Assembly: GCA_001970855.1 (NCBI GenBank)
Contig: LSSN01005776.1
Location: 1 to 22,185, forward strand
Direction: 5' to 3'
Source of the DNA: Smittium culicis
Taxonomy: Eukaryota; Kickxellomycota; Harpellomycetes; Harpellales; Legeriomycetaceae
Length of the DNA: 22,185 nucleotides
In this document: positions 11,000 to 21,229 of the stretch, piece after piece
Numbering within the stretch: position 1 is the first letter of the stretch
Layout: the number at the start of each line of letters is the position of its first letter
Program-made: the position numbers and the translations under genes
Notes under the pieces: model-generated
Told to the model about the DNA's origin: nothing
Database searches by the model: none
What the model saw: the letters and a program-made list of their open reading frames with translations, nothing else

Positions 11000-13049
11000 A
11001 AAATATTATCCATGAATTACCACATGGGAAAAATAAAGAGTATCATAACACCTTCAATCTATTGATGCAATTTAAGGCCTTCACCAAGAGTAGAAAAGTA
11101 AATTTCAAAACTACAACTCTAGGATAATCCGTATAAATTAAGAATCTGAATAGCGAACGACGACTACTAATCCAAAGAGTAAAAATATATTCGAGCTTTT
11201 AAATATATATAGTAATTTCCGTGTTAATCAAATAAGTCAAGAATTGGTAATAAAAATCAAACAAAAAAGTTAAATACACAGTAATGAATTATTTTATTTA
11301 AATCTAAAATAAGAAAAGAAACATATTTTCCTACATGAAGCGTATAAAATTAAGTAATGGATAAATATAAATATCAAAAGTAAATATAGCACAGATATTA
11401 ATAAAATATTAAATATTAGTAGTGCACAAATGCATACGTCCTAAATCTTTTTTGTATAAAAAAAAATTATTTTTAAAATTTATAAACATTTTTTTTTAAT
11501 ATTGCAGTAATTATTATTAGATAATCCAAATACGATCACCTAAATATAAAAGATTGAATTAAAAACTTAAATATTTTAAATATTTATAAGGATAAAGGAA
11601 CTCTTGATGAAAAAAGTAAAGATTTTACTTACTTATTACTTAAGCATTCGAAATAGCCGAATAATGGATAAACATAAAAATAAAAATAAAAATAAAGGAG
11701 AATTTAGAAAAAAATAAATATAAAAAAAAAATTAAAAAAAATGAAAAGATGTAAAAAGAAAAAAAAAAAAAAGGAAATCAAAGAGGTAAACCGAATTTTG
11801 GGGATAAAACAAAAATTCCTAAAAAATTTTGAACTTACAACTTTGAATTAATTAAAATAACTTTGATAACTTTGGTGTTGTTTCTTTTACTATTCGTTTA
11901 GTACTAAAAAAATAAATAAACTTGTTAACTATCATTCTTTTTATCCGTTTATAAAAAAGGACTTAATAATTTGCAAAACAATAATAATACTATTGAGCAA
12001 CTAATAGCGTGACAATAACAAAAAAATGAGATAAGAAAAAAATTTTTTTAAAAAAAATTTTAATGCTAGACAAAGATCTATAAATTATCCATTTTAATAA
12101 AAAAAAAAGACTAGACAAAATATTCCATAAGAGGAAACCCGTACTTTAAAATATTATTTAAATTATTAACTTTTAAATAATTTTTTTTCTCTTAAATCTA
12201 ATCAAAAAAATTAAAATTTAAAATAACCTTATAGCACATTTTGAAATTTTTCGAATATAATCTATTTCTATGAATTTTCAGTTCTACCTGATAAAATTAG
12301 CTTAGTATAAAATTTAGTAATAATATTTTTCATCTCATTATAGAATCTATTAATTTTACAACTTGTTTCATTTGCTAAATTTTTTATGCATATTTATTTT
12401 TTTATATTTTAGTAAAACTATAGAAAATATAATTCCAATTTTCGCCATACAAATAAAAATTTCTCTTTAGAAATGAAATGTTTGGATTTAATTTGATTCG
12501 ATTTCAAATGTTTTGTATTTTTGGATATTGAATTATTTCAAAAGCTATTTTAAACTAGATTTCGTTTTAATCTACTAAGGCATTAATAACTATTTTTTCA
12601 TTTAGTTTACCAAATCATTTTACATATTTTTCATATGTAGTTTTTTTACCGATGCGATTCTCGTACCAAAAAAATCGATATTTTCATTTAAATTTTTTTC
12701 AAATATCGCAATTTTTTTTGTGGGTGGAATCAATAAAAGTTCGAAAATTAAATCATATATATATATATTTTGGATACTAGAGGAACGTTTAATAGTAATT
12801 GGTTAAGCTTCATAAAATTTTAATTTTTTCATAATAATAAATTTCGTTTCTTACATTGATTTTTAGCTATTGCTATCATTTTTAAAAGAACTGATTTGAT
12901 TTAAATAATAATGAATCTAAAATTAACTTATTATCAAAAGAAATAAAAAATTGGACAATTTATGGTCTTATGTAATATACTATACTGATTAAACTACCTA
13001 AGGATTGTTTACTTGACTAATATTTACACAGCTCTAAATAAATACATTA
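11000..13049. other. Very AT-rich desert
   Basis: About 2 kb with long A and T runs and no open frame of interest. A small ATATATATAT tract lies near 12757-12769. No gene, RNA or element could be recognised. Confidence 0.5.
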
Positions 13050-13050
13050 A

Positions 13051-13097
<47 letters not shown>

Positions 13098-13099
13098 AA
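13050..13099. repeat. (TAAA)n microsatellite
   Basis: About twelve perfect TAAA units. It abuts the 3' side of the minus-strand LINE endonuclease relic and its translation (FIYLFIYL) is not coding. Confidence 0.95.
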
Positions 13100-13749
13100 A
13101 ATTCCACACTTTAATTGTAGATTATCTAGTGCGATTCCTGAATCTATCAGAATTTTGACATCATTTTGAATTTTGTACTTTAATATTTCTATGTGGGCGA
13201 GCTCAGATGAAAGTTTCCTATTATGAGATACCCAGAAATACATAATATCATCATTATAAATATATTCTTGAGACATTTATGGTTTAATTCATTTATTAGG
13301 TTTAATATTAATGATTATTCGCTATTATTTTTTCCTCTAGGTATTTTTTATTCATCAATATCGCAAAAAATGTATAAATCTCCGATTACTACAGCATAGG
13401 GGGTTTTTTTGAAAATATTTTTCTAAATTTTGATATAAATCCACCATGTTCTGGGGGTTGCAGATATGAATTATATATATATATAATATTCACTTTTTAT
13501 TTCTGTATCCAATACTCTGCCACCTTCAAATGATAAATGAAAAAATGAATTTATTTTATTTATTTATTAAAATAGCAGCTTATCGATTCGAGATAGATTC
13601 TAATGACCGCCTGATATACCAATATTGATGCTTTTTATGTCAAATAGGGATTATTGAAGAAATAATATATATCCAATAGACTTTTGTAGTAATTTCAAAG
13701 TTACTTCTCTTTTTAAACTATCTTCTATCCCTTGGAAATTCCAAGTTAA
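13100..13749 (-). pseudogene. LINE (non-LTR retrotransposon) endonuclease-domain relic
   Basis: Read on the minus strand, broken frames give the order of motifs of an APE-type LINE endonuclease. LTWNFQGI at 13749 matches the WN..GI start, followed by LFLQ then a stop where LQE is usual. Next come an EGGRV, a QNMVDLYQNLEKYF stretch, then VVIGDLYIFCDIDE (13351-13383) matching viGDFN...iDW. The reading continues with IPRGKNN, SLILNLINELN, then YNDDIMYF..SHNRKL for the usual N.LDL.ltN segment, and IQNDVKILID where SDHD..l.d is usual. At least two frameshifts and three stops interrupt it, and the key Asn of GDFN and the SDHD histidine are replaced, so it cannot encode an active enzyme. No reverse transcriptase part was recognised nearby. 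The family is known knowledge; the assignment is by eye. Confidence 0.55.
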
Positions 13750-13804
13750 CGGACGAATTCGATAGGCATTATATTTTGCGTTATAAAGAGTTCATAATTT
13801 TAAT

Positions 13805-13824
13805 TTATTTTATTTTATTTTATT
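13805..13824. repeat. (TTTTA)n short tandem repeat
   Basis: Four pentamer units upstream (minus-strand sense) of the LINE relic. Confidence 0.8.
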
Positions 13825-13826
13825 TA

Positions 13827-14458
13827 ATGGGATTGATCAGCGCCCCCATCAATCAAAGATTGATCAAATTCAATTTGAGTGGCATCTGGATTCTTGTTAA
13901 TTAGGTTATTTATTCCATTAGATTCAATTATTCATTTTCGAAGTCGATTCATAATTAGTTTAATATTTTCTTACTAGATATTTTTAGAGGTCGTTGAATG
14001 AATCTATACCAAAGTATAACTTATTTCATTTACTATATTAAATTATAAATAATGTTATTTTTACGGTATTTTTTGATTTTTTACGCTTATGAGACTTTAT
14101 CGAGAATAAATTTATCATAGTTTAAGGGCTACTCTCCTGATTGTTGATAATATTAGTTAAATTTTTGATTATTATAGCAGGAAATGAGTTTTTTTTTTAA
14201 AAATATAGTTAAATCACGGACAGTAATTTAAGATACATAAAAAAAGAAATACAAGAAAAGAAAAAGTTAGCTAGGTGTTACTATAGATATTTTTTATTAA
14301 ATTAAAATATAAATCTAGAACTTATCTAAACTGGAGAATAATATGATAGAAGAATTATTACATTTTTAGTCTAATATTGAATCAATAAAATGGGGGAGAA
14401 AAAAGAATCTTATACCTTTTGCATCGGTAAAAAATTGTAGAAACCATAAAAAATGCTG
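13827..14458. other. AT-rich spacer
   Basis: No gene seen. GATTGATCAG...CATCAATC at about 13831-13855 can form a small stem. Confidence 0.4.
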
Positions 14459-14460
14459 AA

Positions 14461-14484
14461 TAATAATAATAATAATAATAATAA
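14461..14484. repeat. (TAA)n microsatellite
   Basis: Eight perfect TAA units. Confidence 0.9.
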
Positions 14485-14700
14485 TCAAATTATCTCTTCC
14501 TAGGAGTTTTTCCAAGTAATTCAGTGAAACTATGAATTTTTTCGAGGCAAGAATTCCTTCAGATATCTTATTTTCGGTGATTATGGACAAGGGGTTCACT
14601 TATGGTCACAATTAAATCTCAGAGAACCATACTGAATACGCAAGTTAAATGTGATCTTCATATGGAAGATTCTGAACGAAGAGAGATCTCCTAAGAGTGA

Positions 14701-15087
14701 AATACCTTACCGCGGTTTAGGGGCTTAAATAGTGTACTTTTCCAAGTGAACTATGCTAAAATTTCACACAGCGTTGCACTATCCTTGGTCAAGGATAGTC
14801 GAGGTAACGCCCAGAGATTCGGAGGACAGCGATTCCAGAGGAGGACCATCTAGAAACAGGAGAAACCGATTCGTTTATCACAGTCTGAGACATTCTCTGT
14901 GCACAAGTCCAGCGTTTGACAGCATTACGGAACTCAGCCGTTTAGCAGCTTATTGTAGGAGAGCCAGGTCGATCATTCCCATGTTTGGGTAGGAGCCAAT
15001 TTTTTATTAATCCTGTCTGATGTAGTCTCTGATTAGAAGCTCAATGATCTTAACGAATTCAATTTTTTTGGAATGAGCTTAATTCCA
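14701..15087 (+). pseudogene. Possible DIRS-like gag/pol-junction relic
   Basis: A GC-richer island. One plus frame reads on for about 129 codons if its four stops are ignored. It contains a basic Gln/Arg/Gly stretch (GNAQRFGGQRFQRR) as in the tail of DIRS gag proteins, a Ser/Gln/His-rich linker, then VWVGANFLLILSDVV and FFGMSLIP. These sit where DIRS pol begins with VGGRL..F...W and a later G..i.F. The stops (TAG, TGA, TAG, TAG) fall mostly where Gln, Arg or Trp would be plausible, the same style of damage as in the element at 18.1-22.2 kb. No RT catalytic motif follows. It could instead be an unrelated decayed gene; another frame (14753-14992) is open but shows no family resemblance. Confidence 0.28.
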
Positions 15088-15376
15088 TGACTACATGTAA
15101 CTTCAGTCATCCAGCCTACTTGAAGCAACGCCTGGGTGGATCTTTCGGTTGTTAGATTGATCCCATTTCCCTTTAGGTACGCATTCGGTAGACCACAAAA
15201 TGAATTTATTAGTATTAGAATATTGGTTTTTTTATGCCTTGTGTCATATATCAATATTGTACTACAATATTGTCCTATTTTAAGTCACTATTATCTAACT
15301 CTTATCAACCACACCCTATTTGCCAATCCATTATTTTATCTAGTTTTACTATTCTCTTATCATTTAATATATAAAG

Positions 15377-15411
15377 ACAGCATAATCCTTTCCCATGAAA
15401 GATTATGCTGT
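15377..15411. other. Strong 35-nt hairpin
   Basis: ACAGCATAATCCTTTC then CCAT then GAAAGATTATGCTGT: a 15-bp stem with one bulged C and a four-base loop. It stands out in AT-rich DNA. It may be a remnant of an inverted-repeat element or a structured transcript; no function can be assigned. Confidence 0.7.
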
Positions 15412-15888
15412 TCAACAACATTCAATCTTAGCCCAGTTTAATCCCCTTAGTTTAACATAATAAATTTCTCTAAATAAACATCTTTAACCCTAGTTTTCAA
15501 AGTCACTATTCCCTCCGTGACACCTTGCACCAAATTTCTATTTTTTTAGTCTACTTTACTGCATATTTTCTATTGTTGTTATCGTACCAATAAAATTCCG
15601 TGATTAAAAAAAAAAGATGAACGAAGAGATCTTTGTTGCAGTTCGATTTTGTTGGCTTTGAATTTATTGATTTTTAATTATTATTGGAAAATTTAAAAAG
15701 GAGTTTTTATTTTTGTATTAATTTATTTCATTATAAAAAGTATTATTTCCTGAAAATAATCCTAGATTTTTTATTGAAAAATTAATTAAATAATAAACTT
15801 CATTATTGTATCTCATTGTACTATAAAACGACATCTTAATAAAGAATCCCCCATATGCGAAATACTCAATAAGGCGATAAGTAAGATT
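15412..15888. other. AT-rich spacer
   Basis: No gene seen. It borders the TTAA target site of MITE copy A. Confidence 0.45.
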
Positions 15889-15892
15889 TTAA

Positions 15893-16080
15893 CCCTTTCC
15901 CGTGCTACAATCTTTTAAAAAGTCGATTTTACGATTCCTTTATTATTTATAAGTATAATTAATATCTGCTATTATACAACAATAAACTAATATTTTTTAA
16001 AGCCTCGGAATTAAGTAATTTTTTTAAACACAGTAGGCTATATCTGGTGGGCCAAAAATAGTCTACCGCCAGGGAAAGGG
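15893..16080 (+). mobile_element. TTAA-type MITE, copy A, with intact target duplication
   Basis: 188 bp. The ends are perfect 9-bp inverted repeats (CCCTTTCCC / GGGAAAGGG) extended by a weaker match (GCTACAATCTTTT against GGTAGACTATTTT). TTAA lies directly outside both ends (15889-15892, 16081-16084). TTAA duplication with termini starting CCC is the signature of piggyBac-type transposons. The interior is AT-rich and has no open frame, so this is a non-autonomous miniature element. Confidence 0.8.
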
Positions 16081-16149
16081 TTAAACGAGAAAAATTCGGG
16101 AAATAAATGTGTAATATTATCCAAACATGATAGTTACTATCTAAATTAC

Positions 16150-16338
16150 CCCTTTCCCGAGTGGTACACTGTTTTTGACCCACCGCATATAGCCAACAGA
16201 GTTCAATTAAAATAATTTAATTTAGAAGCTTCAAGAAATATTGGTACACTTTAAAATAACAACAAATAATAAAACTGATTATAAATCATAAACGAATCAT
16301 AAAATAGACATTTTTAAAAAGTTTTGGACGGGGAAGGG
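16150..16338 (-). mobile_element. TTAA-type MITE, copy B, inverted relative to copy A
   Basis: 189 bp, lying 69 bp from copy A and in the opposite orientation. Ends CCCTTTCCC and GGGGAAGGG. Its reverse complement aligns with copy A along its length, including TTTTAAAAA near one end and GGCTATAT..GGTGGG(T/C)CAAAAA near the other. Flanks are TTAC and TTAT, each one change from TTAA. Confidence 0.75.
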
Positions 16339-18140
16339 TTATAGTCGCAACGGATAATGATAGGATCCCATCTAATTTTTCATTCTTTATTATAAAATTT
16401 TTATTAAATTAAAATCGCCTTTATTCAGGCTTTAGTGTCTTTTTTTATACTTGAATAAAATACCTATGTTATTTTTCATTATCCATGGGGGGGGGGGGTT
16501 TTGCAGTCTTTAGGGTTGTGATTTACCTATTTGCAGAAATTACAGAATCTTGCTGCTCTAGTTTATTATAGGCTGAGAATAGCATTTATGACATTTATAA
16601 TAGATGTAATTGTCATTTTAGGAGATTACTGAAAGATAATTGTCATTATTATAAAGATTTGGCTTTAATTTTGTTAAAATTAATCGAAATAACGAGTGTG
16701 AAACCGGTAGTAAAATAATCTTTTTACAAATATAATACGTAAAAAATTTTTTTATTCAAAAGGGGGCATGGAGATTTTTGATATATTTTCATGAATAAAT
16801 TAATTTGCGAGCTTTAAAGATTCGCCTTTTAATTTAACGTCATATCTTAGAATTTCCGAGTTAAGTTTCTCGGCTCAAAAATAATAAAGTTTTATCATCT
16901 TTCAATTTATAACTGTGTAATATTTTATCGCATTCAAGCGCTTCATATATCGAATTTATTGATTCTCAGATTTTCCATTATATAATGATAAGCCTATTCA
17001 AAAAATTTCATTACTCTCGAATTAGCTAAAACATCATAACTGGGAATGCTATAAGATCGCAGTAAAAGAAGTGTTTTGTAGGTATCCTACTGGAGGGATA
17101 ATTTTTGTGGCCCCCACATATGATATATCTTTGCTTGAGGACTAGTAAATTTTATTATTCAGAAACTAGTCTCGAGTTTTTTTTGAAAGTAAAAGTATAA
17201 CAGAATGATTCATTGATATCGGATGAATATGGATAAAAAATTATATTAAATAGAGAGATGGGGATTATATGCTTTATTTGTTGAATAATAATAGCAAAAA
17301 AAAAAAAAGCAAAATTGTTGCTATATGAAATTAAAATCAAAAAAAATATTTAAATCGATTTAAAATAACTCTAGTTATATATTCAAATAAGCAATCAATT
17401 TAGTATTCATTCGAAAATAAATAGCAGATTAAGATATTCACCTACTAAAAAATTAAAAAATTAAAAAATTAAGTATATAAAATTTTTATTACATCTTTAT
17501 ATATCTTCAATTTATCCAATAAATTTGGATATCTTATAAATATGAAAAATTGTTTGAAATAATAACCAATCTAAATAATATCACAATAAAAAAAACTTAT
17601 TATTCACGAAAATCTGGAAAAAAAATTTTAACGTGATATATATTGCAAAAATAATCAAAAATGGCATTTTTTTTATGAATTAAACGCTAAAAATACTATA
17701 AATTATTTTTTTAATATATTATTTAATTTCTATTTAAAATACAATTCAAACACTCTGTATACAGTATTTAAAGGTAAACATATTAAAATAATAAACTAAT
17801 CCAAAATAAAATGGTTTAATTTGAAGATTTATATATAATTATTTTCTTTTTCTGATATCTACAATCTAACTTGAATAGTTTCTTTATTTTATATTTTTAC
17901 GAATGAAATTTAAGTAATATGTGTTCAATTATGCGTATTTCCAACTAAAATATTCGTTTTACCTAATCTATATTTAATTTCAAAAATTTTCCTCGATAAT
18001 AATTACTCAAACTCAAAAATAATTTTCAAAAGTTCCAAAATGTTCGATATTTCGTTATCTGAAATTGAAAATTCAAAAATATTCTAGAAAGTTCAAATTC
18101 AGTACTGAAATTTCCTTCGAAATGTAATGGTAATAAGTAT
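16339..18140. other. AT-rich spacer
   Basis: No gene or recognisable element. It contains a G12 run (16487-16498) and a short AAAAAATT repeat near 17450-17475. The left boundary of the DIRS element begins at its right end. Confidence 0.45.
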
Positions 18141-18220
18141 GAAAAAAAAATTTTTTTTAAACAAAAACAAAATGAAAATAAAATTATTTAGACATAAATT
18201 TTTTTCAGTTTTCTTGGATT
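18141..18220 (+). repeat. DIRS inverted terminal repeat, 3' end of element
   Basis: Outer arm A9T8, then AACAAAAACAAAATG through TTCTTGGATT. The 61 bases 18160-18220 are identical to the reverse complement of 22107-22167. Confidence 0.9.
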
Positions 18221-18305
18221 GCATACCATCTATTAAGCTAGGTTAGAGCGGTGCCGGGAGGGAAATAGCTGTATCTGGAAATTTGTATAATAATTTTTTT
18301 TCATT

Positions 18306-19190
18306 TCATTCAACTAAACATATTATTATGCTTCTTTGGCGAGATGAAATTAGGTTGCTTAAGTGTTTAATACATTTCGAGTCAATTTTTCTCTTTTTCT
18401 GCGATAACTCATAGCCAGTATCAAATATTACTCTGCTTGAACAAAATACTTGGGTAATAACATCATCGAATGTTGCACCTGATGAAATAGCACTTGTATA
18501 TCCCAATGCTTTTGACTTTGGTACTTTGACTTTATACTGTAACGGTATAAGCGTCATAAGTTTTTTAATGTACTTGCTAATAAGTTGAGTTCCAATGTTA
18601 GTACTGTCGTCCTTGATATTCGTGATGAAATAGGATATTATATTGCCTTCATTTAAAGGGAATGGCTTTATACATGGTGTTTCCTCAATACAATTTTTGT
18701 AAGCTTTATATGTTTCAACCGGACATAATTTCTTGTCGAAGTGTGTATGAATTACAGAAAATTTTTCAATTGGCGTACGATTAAGTTTCTCCCTTGATCC
18801 TACTATGATTAACTTAATGTACTCATTAGCTACTGATTTCTTGCTTTCATCTATCCTCTCAATGTCACTTTGTCAAAGAAATCCACAGATGGCGATGAGC
18901 CAACATAATTTTGCTGTCAATTCATACTTTGACATTCTGGAATTGGTTCCAAGATTCCTGATGTATTCAATTATTGAACTGATTTCATAGATCAGATTTT
19001 CAAAGGACCTGAAATTTGATGTAGATAGTTGTTTTAGAAACTCTTTTACTAGTGGATCGTGACCTCATGAAGCCCAATCGCTGTTTAGGTCAAGAATGGC
19101 ATATTTGTAGTTCCTCACTGTTCCTAGTCTTAATTTTAGAGTCTTCCGTTGAATTTCTAGAAATTTTATAACATCATTGACTGTTAAATT
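18306..19190 (-). pseudogene. Tyrosine recombinase of the DIRS element
   Basis: The reading starts near NLTVNDVIKFLE (N-terminal core-binding part), continues with LGTVRNYKYAILDL and DPLVKEFLKQL, then the catalytic half. Box I reads ICGFL*QSDIERID: a TGA at 18873-18875 sits exactly where the first catalytic Arg (GLR.SD) is expected. The C-terminal box reads KALGYTSAISSGATFDDVI, with Gly in place of the second catalytic Arg, then FCSSRVIFDTGYELS, which keeps the WSS..vF...Y pattern with a candidate nucleophilic Tyr. The frame ends at TGA 18306-18308. In the family this enzyme inserts the circular DNA intermediate. With two Arg positions lost the product could not be active. The last 250 codons contain only a few stops and no frameshift that I noticed. 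Confidence 0.8.
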
Positions 19191-19509
19191 CTATATGGAG
19201 ATTTAAGAGTTATAGATCCACTGTAGGAACTTGGTCTTTGGTTTCAAATATTTTTTCTGCTAAGTCTTAACGCGAGTGCTGTCGAGCAACAATTTTTAAC
19301 ATGGTCATATAAGTCTTCTTCCTGATACCTTGCGCGCTTAACCGCCAAGCCGTAAGCGAACATGTCTTATTGAATATTATCGCAAATTTTCCGATTATCG
19401 GGTCTGGGATGACTGATGAAGGATGGTTCTTGATTTGTGGAGCAATTGATAGGTTTTTTAGGTCCGAATACCACGGAGCTGATCTCCATGACGGCGTGAT
19501 TAGAGTTTA

Positions 19510-20165
19510 TGTGATTCTCTCCTGGCGGATATTCTGGATGGAACGCTGATCAGATTCCACGGTGAAAGCATGTATTAGTTCGAACACTCGGTCTGACTGT
19601 GGTTGAATGAATTTGTACTGGATGCTTGGGGGCAGTATTTCCAACACATAAATGTGTTTAGTTTGTGATTCGTTTTGCTTGCAAAAATGTCGATATCGTG
19701 AGGACCAAAGTATTTTTGAATTCTTTGAAACAGTACTTCTGGTGTCAACGATTCGGTCTGCATAGTATCCCAGGATGGGGCATCTTACGGTCTCACAATG
19801 GATATTATGTACTAGATCTATACTCTGGTACCATTTCTGGTGCAGTGTCTCCACATCAGTTCCGATATGTAGAACAGATCGATTGATCTGATTTCTCCCT
19901 GCTTCTTGACATAGCTGATGGAGGTATTGTTGTCGCAATATAAAAAAACGCTCTTATAATTTATCAGAGGCACATTGATATCCTTTTATATTGCTAGTAG
20001 CACCTTGTAATTCATAGAAAGGTTGGACTGTGCTTTTTTCTATATTCCTGATTACTGGCTTCAGCCAATGCTATTCCATAAAGAAAGGCGCTCCCATCTG
20101 TGTAAACTTTCAATTCAGGGATCACTTGGAGGAAACTCAGACCGTTCCATTATTTGAGGTGATCT
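19510..20165 (-). pseudogene. RNase H domain of the DIRS pol
   Basis: Motifs in order: HLK*WNGLSF, ELKVYTDGSAFLYGIAL (TDGS at 20090-20104, first catalytic Asp), YKVLLAI*KDI, FLYCDNNTSISYVKKQGEIR (catalytic DNN), then ESLTPEVLFQRI and FGPHDIDIFASKTNHKL (19677-19697 covers DIDIFAS), a block conserved in DIRS pol proteins after RNase H. A one-base shift lies in the A run following EYR (near 19980-20040), and a further shift precedes the LITPSWRSAPWYSDL stretch near 19450-19500. Stops include TAA, TAG, TAG, TAA. Confidence 0.82.
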
Positions 20166-20479
20166 TTTCACCAGATTATATTGTCTAGAGCAGGTTGGTC
20201 CAAAGATACTCCTGTGTTCCAATTCCGCGTGGATACACAGGGTAGATTCTATAGCTCCAAAATTCTCCTATCCATGAGTATCCCTGAATGAAGAGCGATT
20301 TTTACGTGCTGTGTCTTCCTAATGAAAGAAACTAATTATCTCAGCGTCGTATCTCCATTCCTGATCAGTCTGGATGCTTCTATTGTGAGATCTCTGATTT
20401 TTTGATTGGGAATCCTGAAGCTCATTTGGTAGGAGTTGATTTCCATACCCAAATGGCAGATAGACTGTTTAGGGTTCAT

Positions 20480-21189
20480 TGAAGATTTTATGGTGTTGAT
20501 TAAGAGCCCCTGCTTGGCTAGTTTTTTTTAAATCATCTTATTTTACTTGTTACACTTGTTTCTAGTTGATCCCAAGATCAAAAAATCGTCCACATAGCTT
20601 GAGATTCGGATCCTTCGAGCTCTTTCACAATTTTGAACCAGCTTTAGTATATTGATAAATACCAGTGGAATTAAGGATAGACCAAATGGAAGTACCCTGT
20701 ACTGATAGATATGATTGCCCCATGTGAATCAGATACATTTTCTTGACGTCATGTTGATGAGAACGTGAAAGAAAGCATCGCTGAGATGATACTTGTCATC
20801 CAGTATCCCTTTCACAGAATTTGTGAGATGGTTTTTAGTGATTCCATCTTGAAATTCTAGTCTGGGATGTACTGTTTCATAGTTCCCAGGTTTAGGACCA
20901 TCCGTATTCCTTCATTCGTATTTGGAACGGTGAATGTATTATAGAATAATCCTGGATGCGCTGCTGAAACTTCCTCTATAGTTTTTTTGAAGAGGATGCT
21001 TGTAATCTCCTTCTCAAAGATCTTTTCTGGAATTATATTCAAGTCATTCACGTACGGCTAATGCTACTTTACCGTGGAATTATGCGCATTGAAAATGATT
21101 TAGAAACCTTCCTTAATCACTTGAAGTAATCATTAGTTATCGAAATGCCTCTTCTATAGCTCGTTGAATAGATTTTGTATATCGCCTAC
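20480..21189 (-). pseudogene. Reverse transcriptase domain of the DIRS pol
   Basis: It begins with VGDIQNLFNEL and LLQVIKEGF, the usual lead-in of DIRS RT. Then ITSILFKKTIEEV, GLFYNTFTVPNTNEG (finger region), VLNLGTMKQYIPD*NFKMES, a small frameshift near 20835, ILDDKYHLSDAFFHVLI (first catalytic Asp), YQYRVLPFGLSLIP, and RISSYVDDFLILGS with the YVDD catalytic pair at 20585-20596. After that GLLINTIKSSMNPKQ and TLR*LVSFI. The catalytic Asp residues are intact although eight or more stops interrupt the frame, for example TGA where the conserved Arg of the YLRF.W motif is expected (RKCI*FTW). Confidence 0.88.
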
Positions 21190-21229
21190 TTTCAGGAACT
21201 GGAGCTGCTGCCATCCGGAAAATTATTCT

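Noticed and set aside
13130..13250. YNDD in the minus-strand frame read as a reverse transcriptase active site
   Set aside because: The sequence before and after it follows the endonuclease motif order (GDLYIF..DIDE upstream, IQNDVKILID downstream), so the endonuclease reading is better.
14753..14992. 80-codon open frame on the plus strand in the GC-richer island
   Set aside because: No family resemblance; the overlapping frame with the RFGGQRFQRR and VGANF motifs explains the island better.
15959..16183. Minus-strand 74-codon open frame
   Set aside because: It lies across MITE copy A and the start of copy B and reflects their sequence, not a gene.
18221..18305. Internal complementary region expected between recombinase and terminal repeat in DIRS-1-like elements
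   Set aside because: I could not find a convincing match to the element ends in this stretch by eye.
19665..19886. Plus-strand open frame inside the DIRS element
   Set aside because: Antisense shadow of the RNase H region, whose minus-strand motifs are clear.
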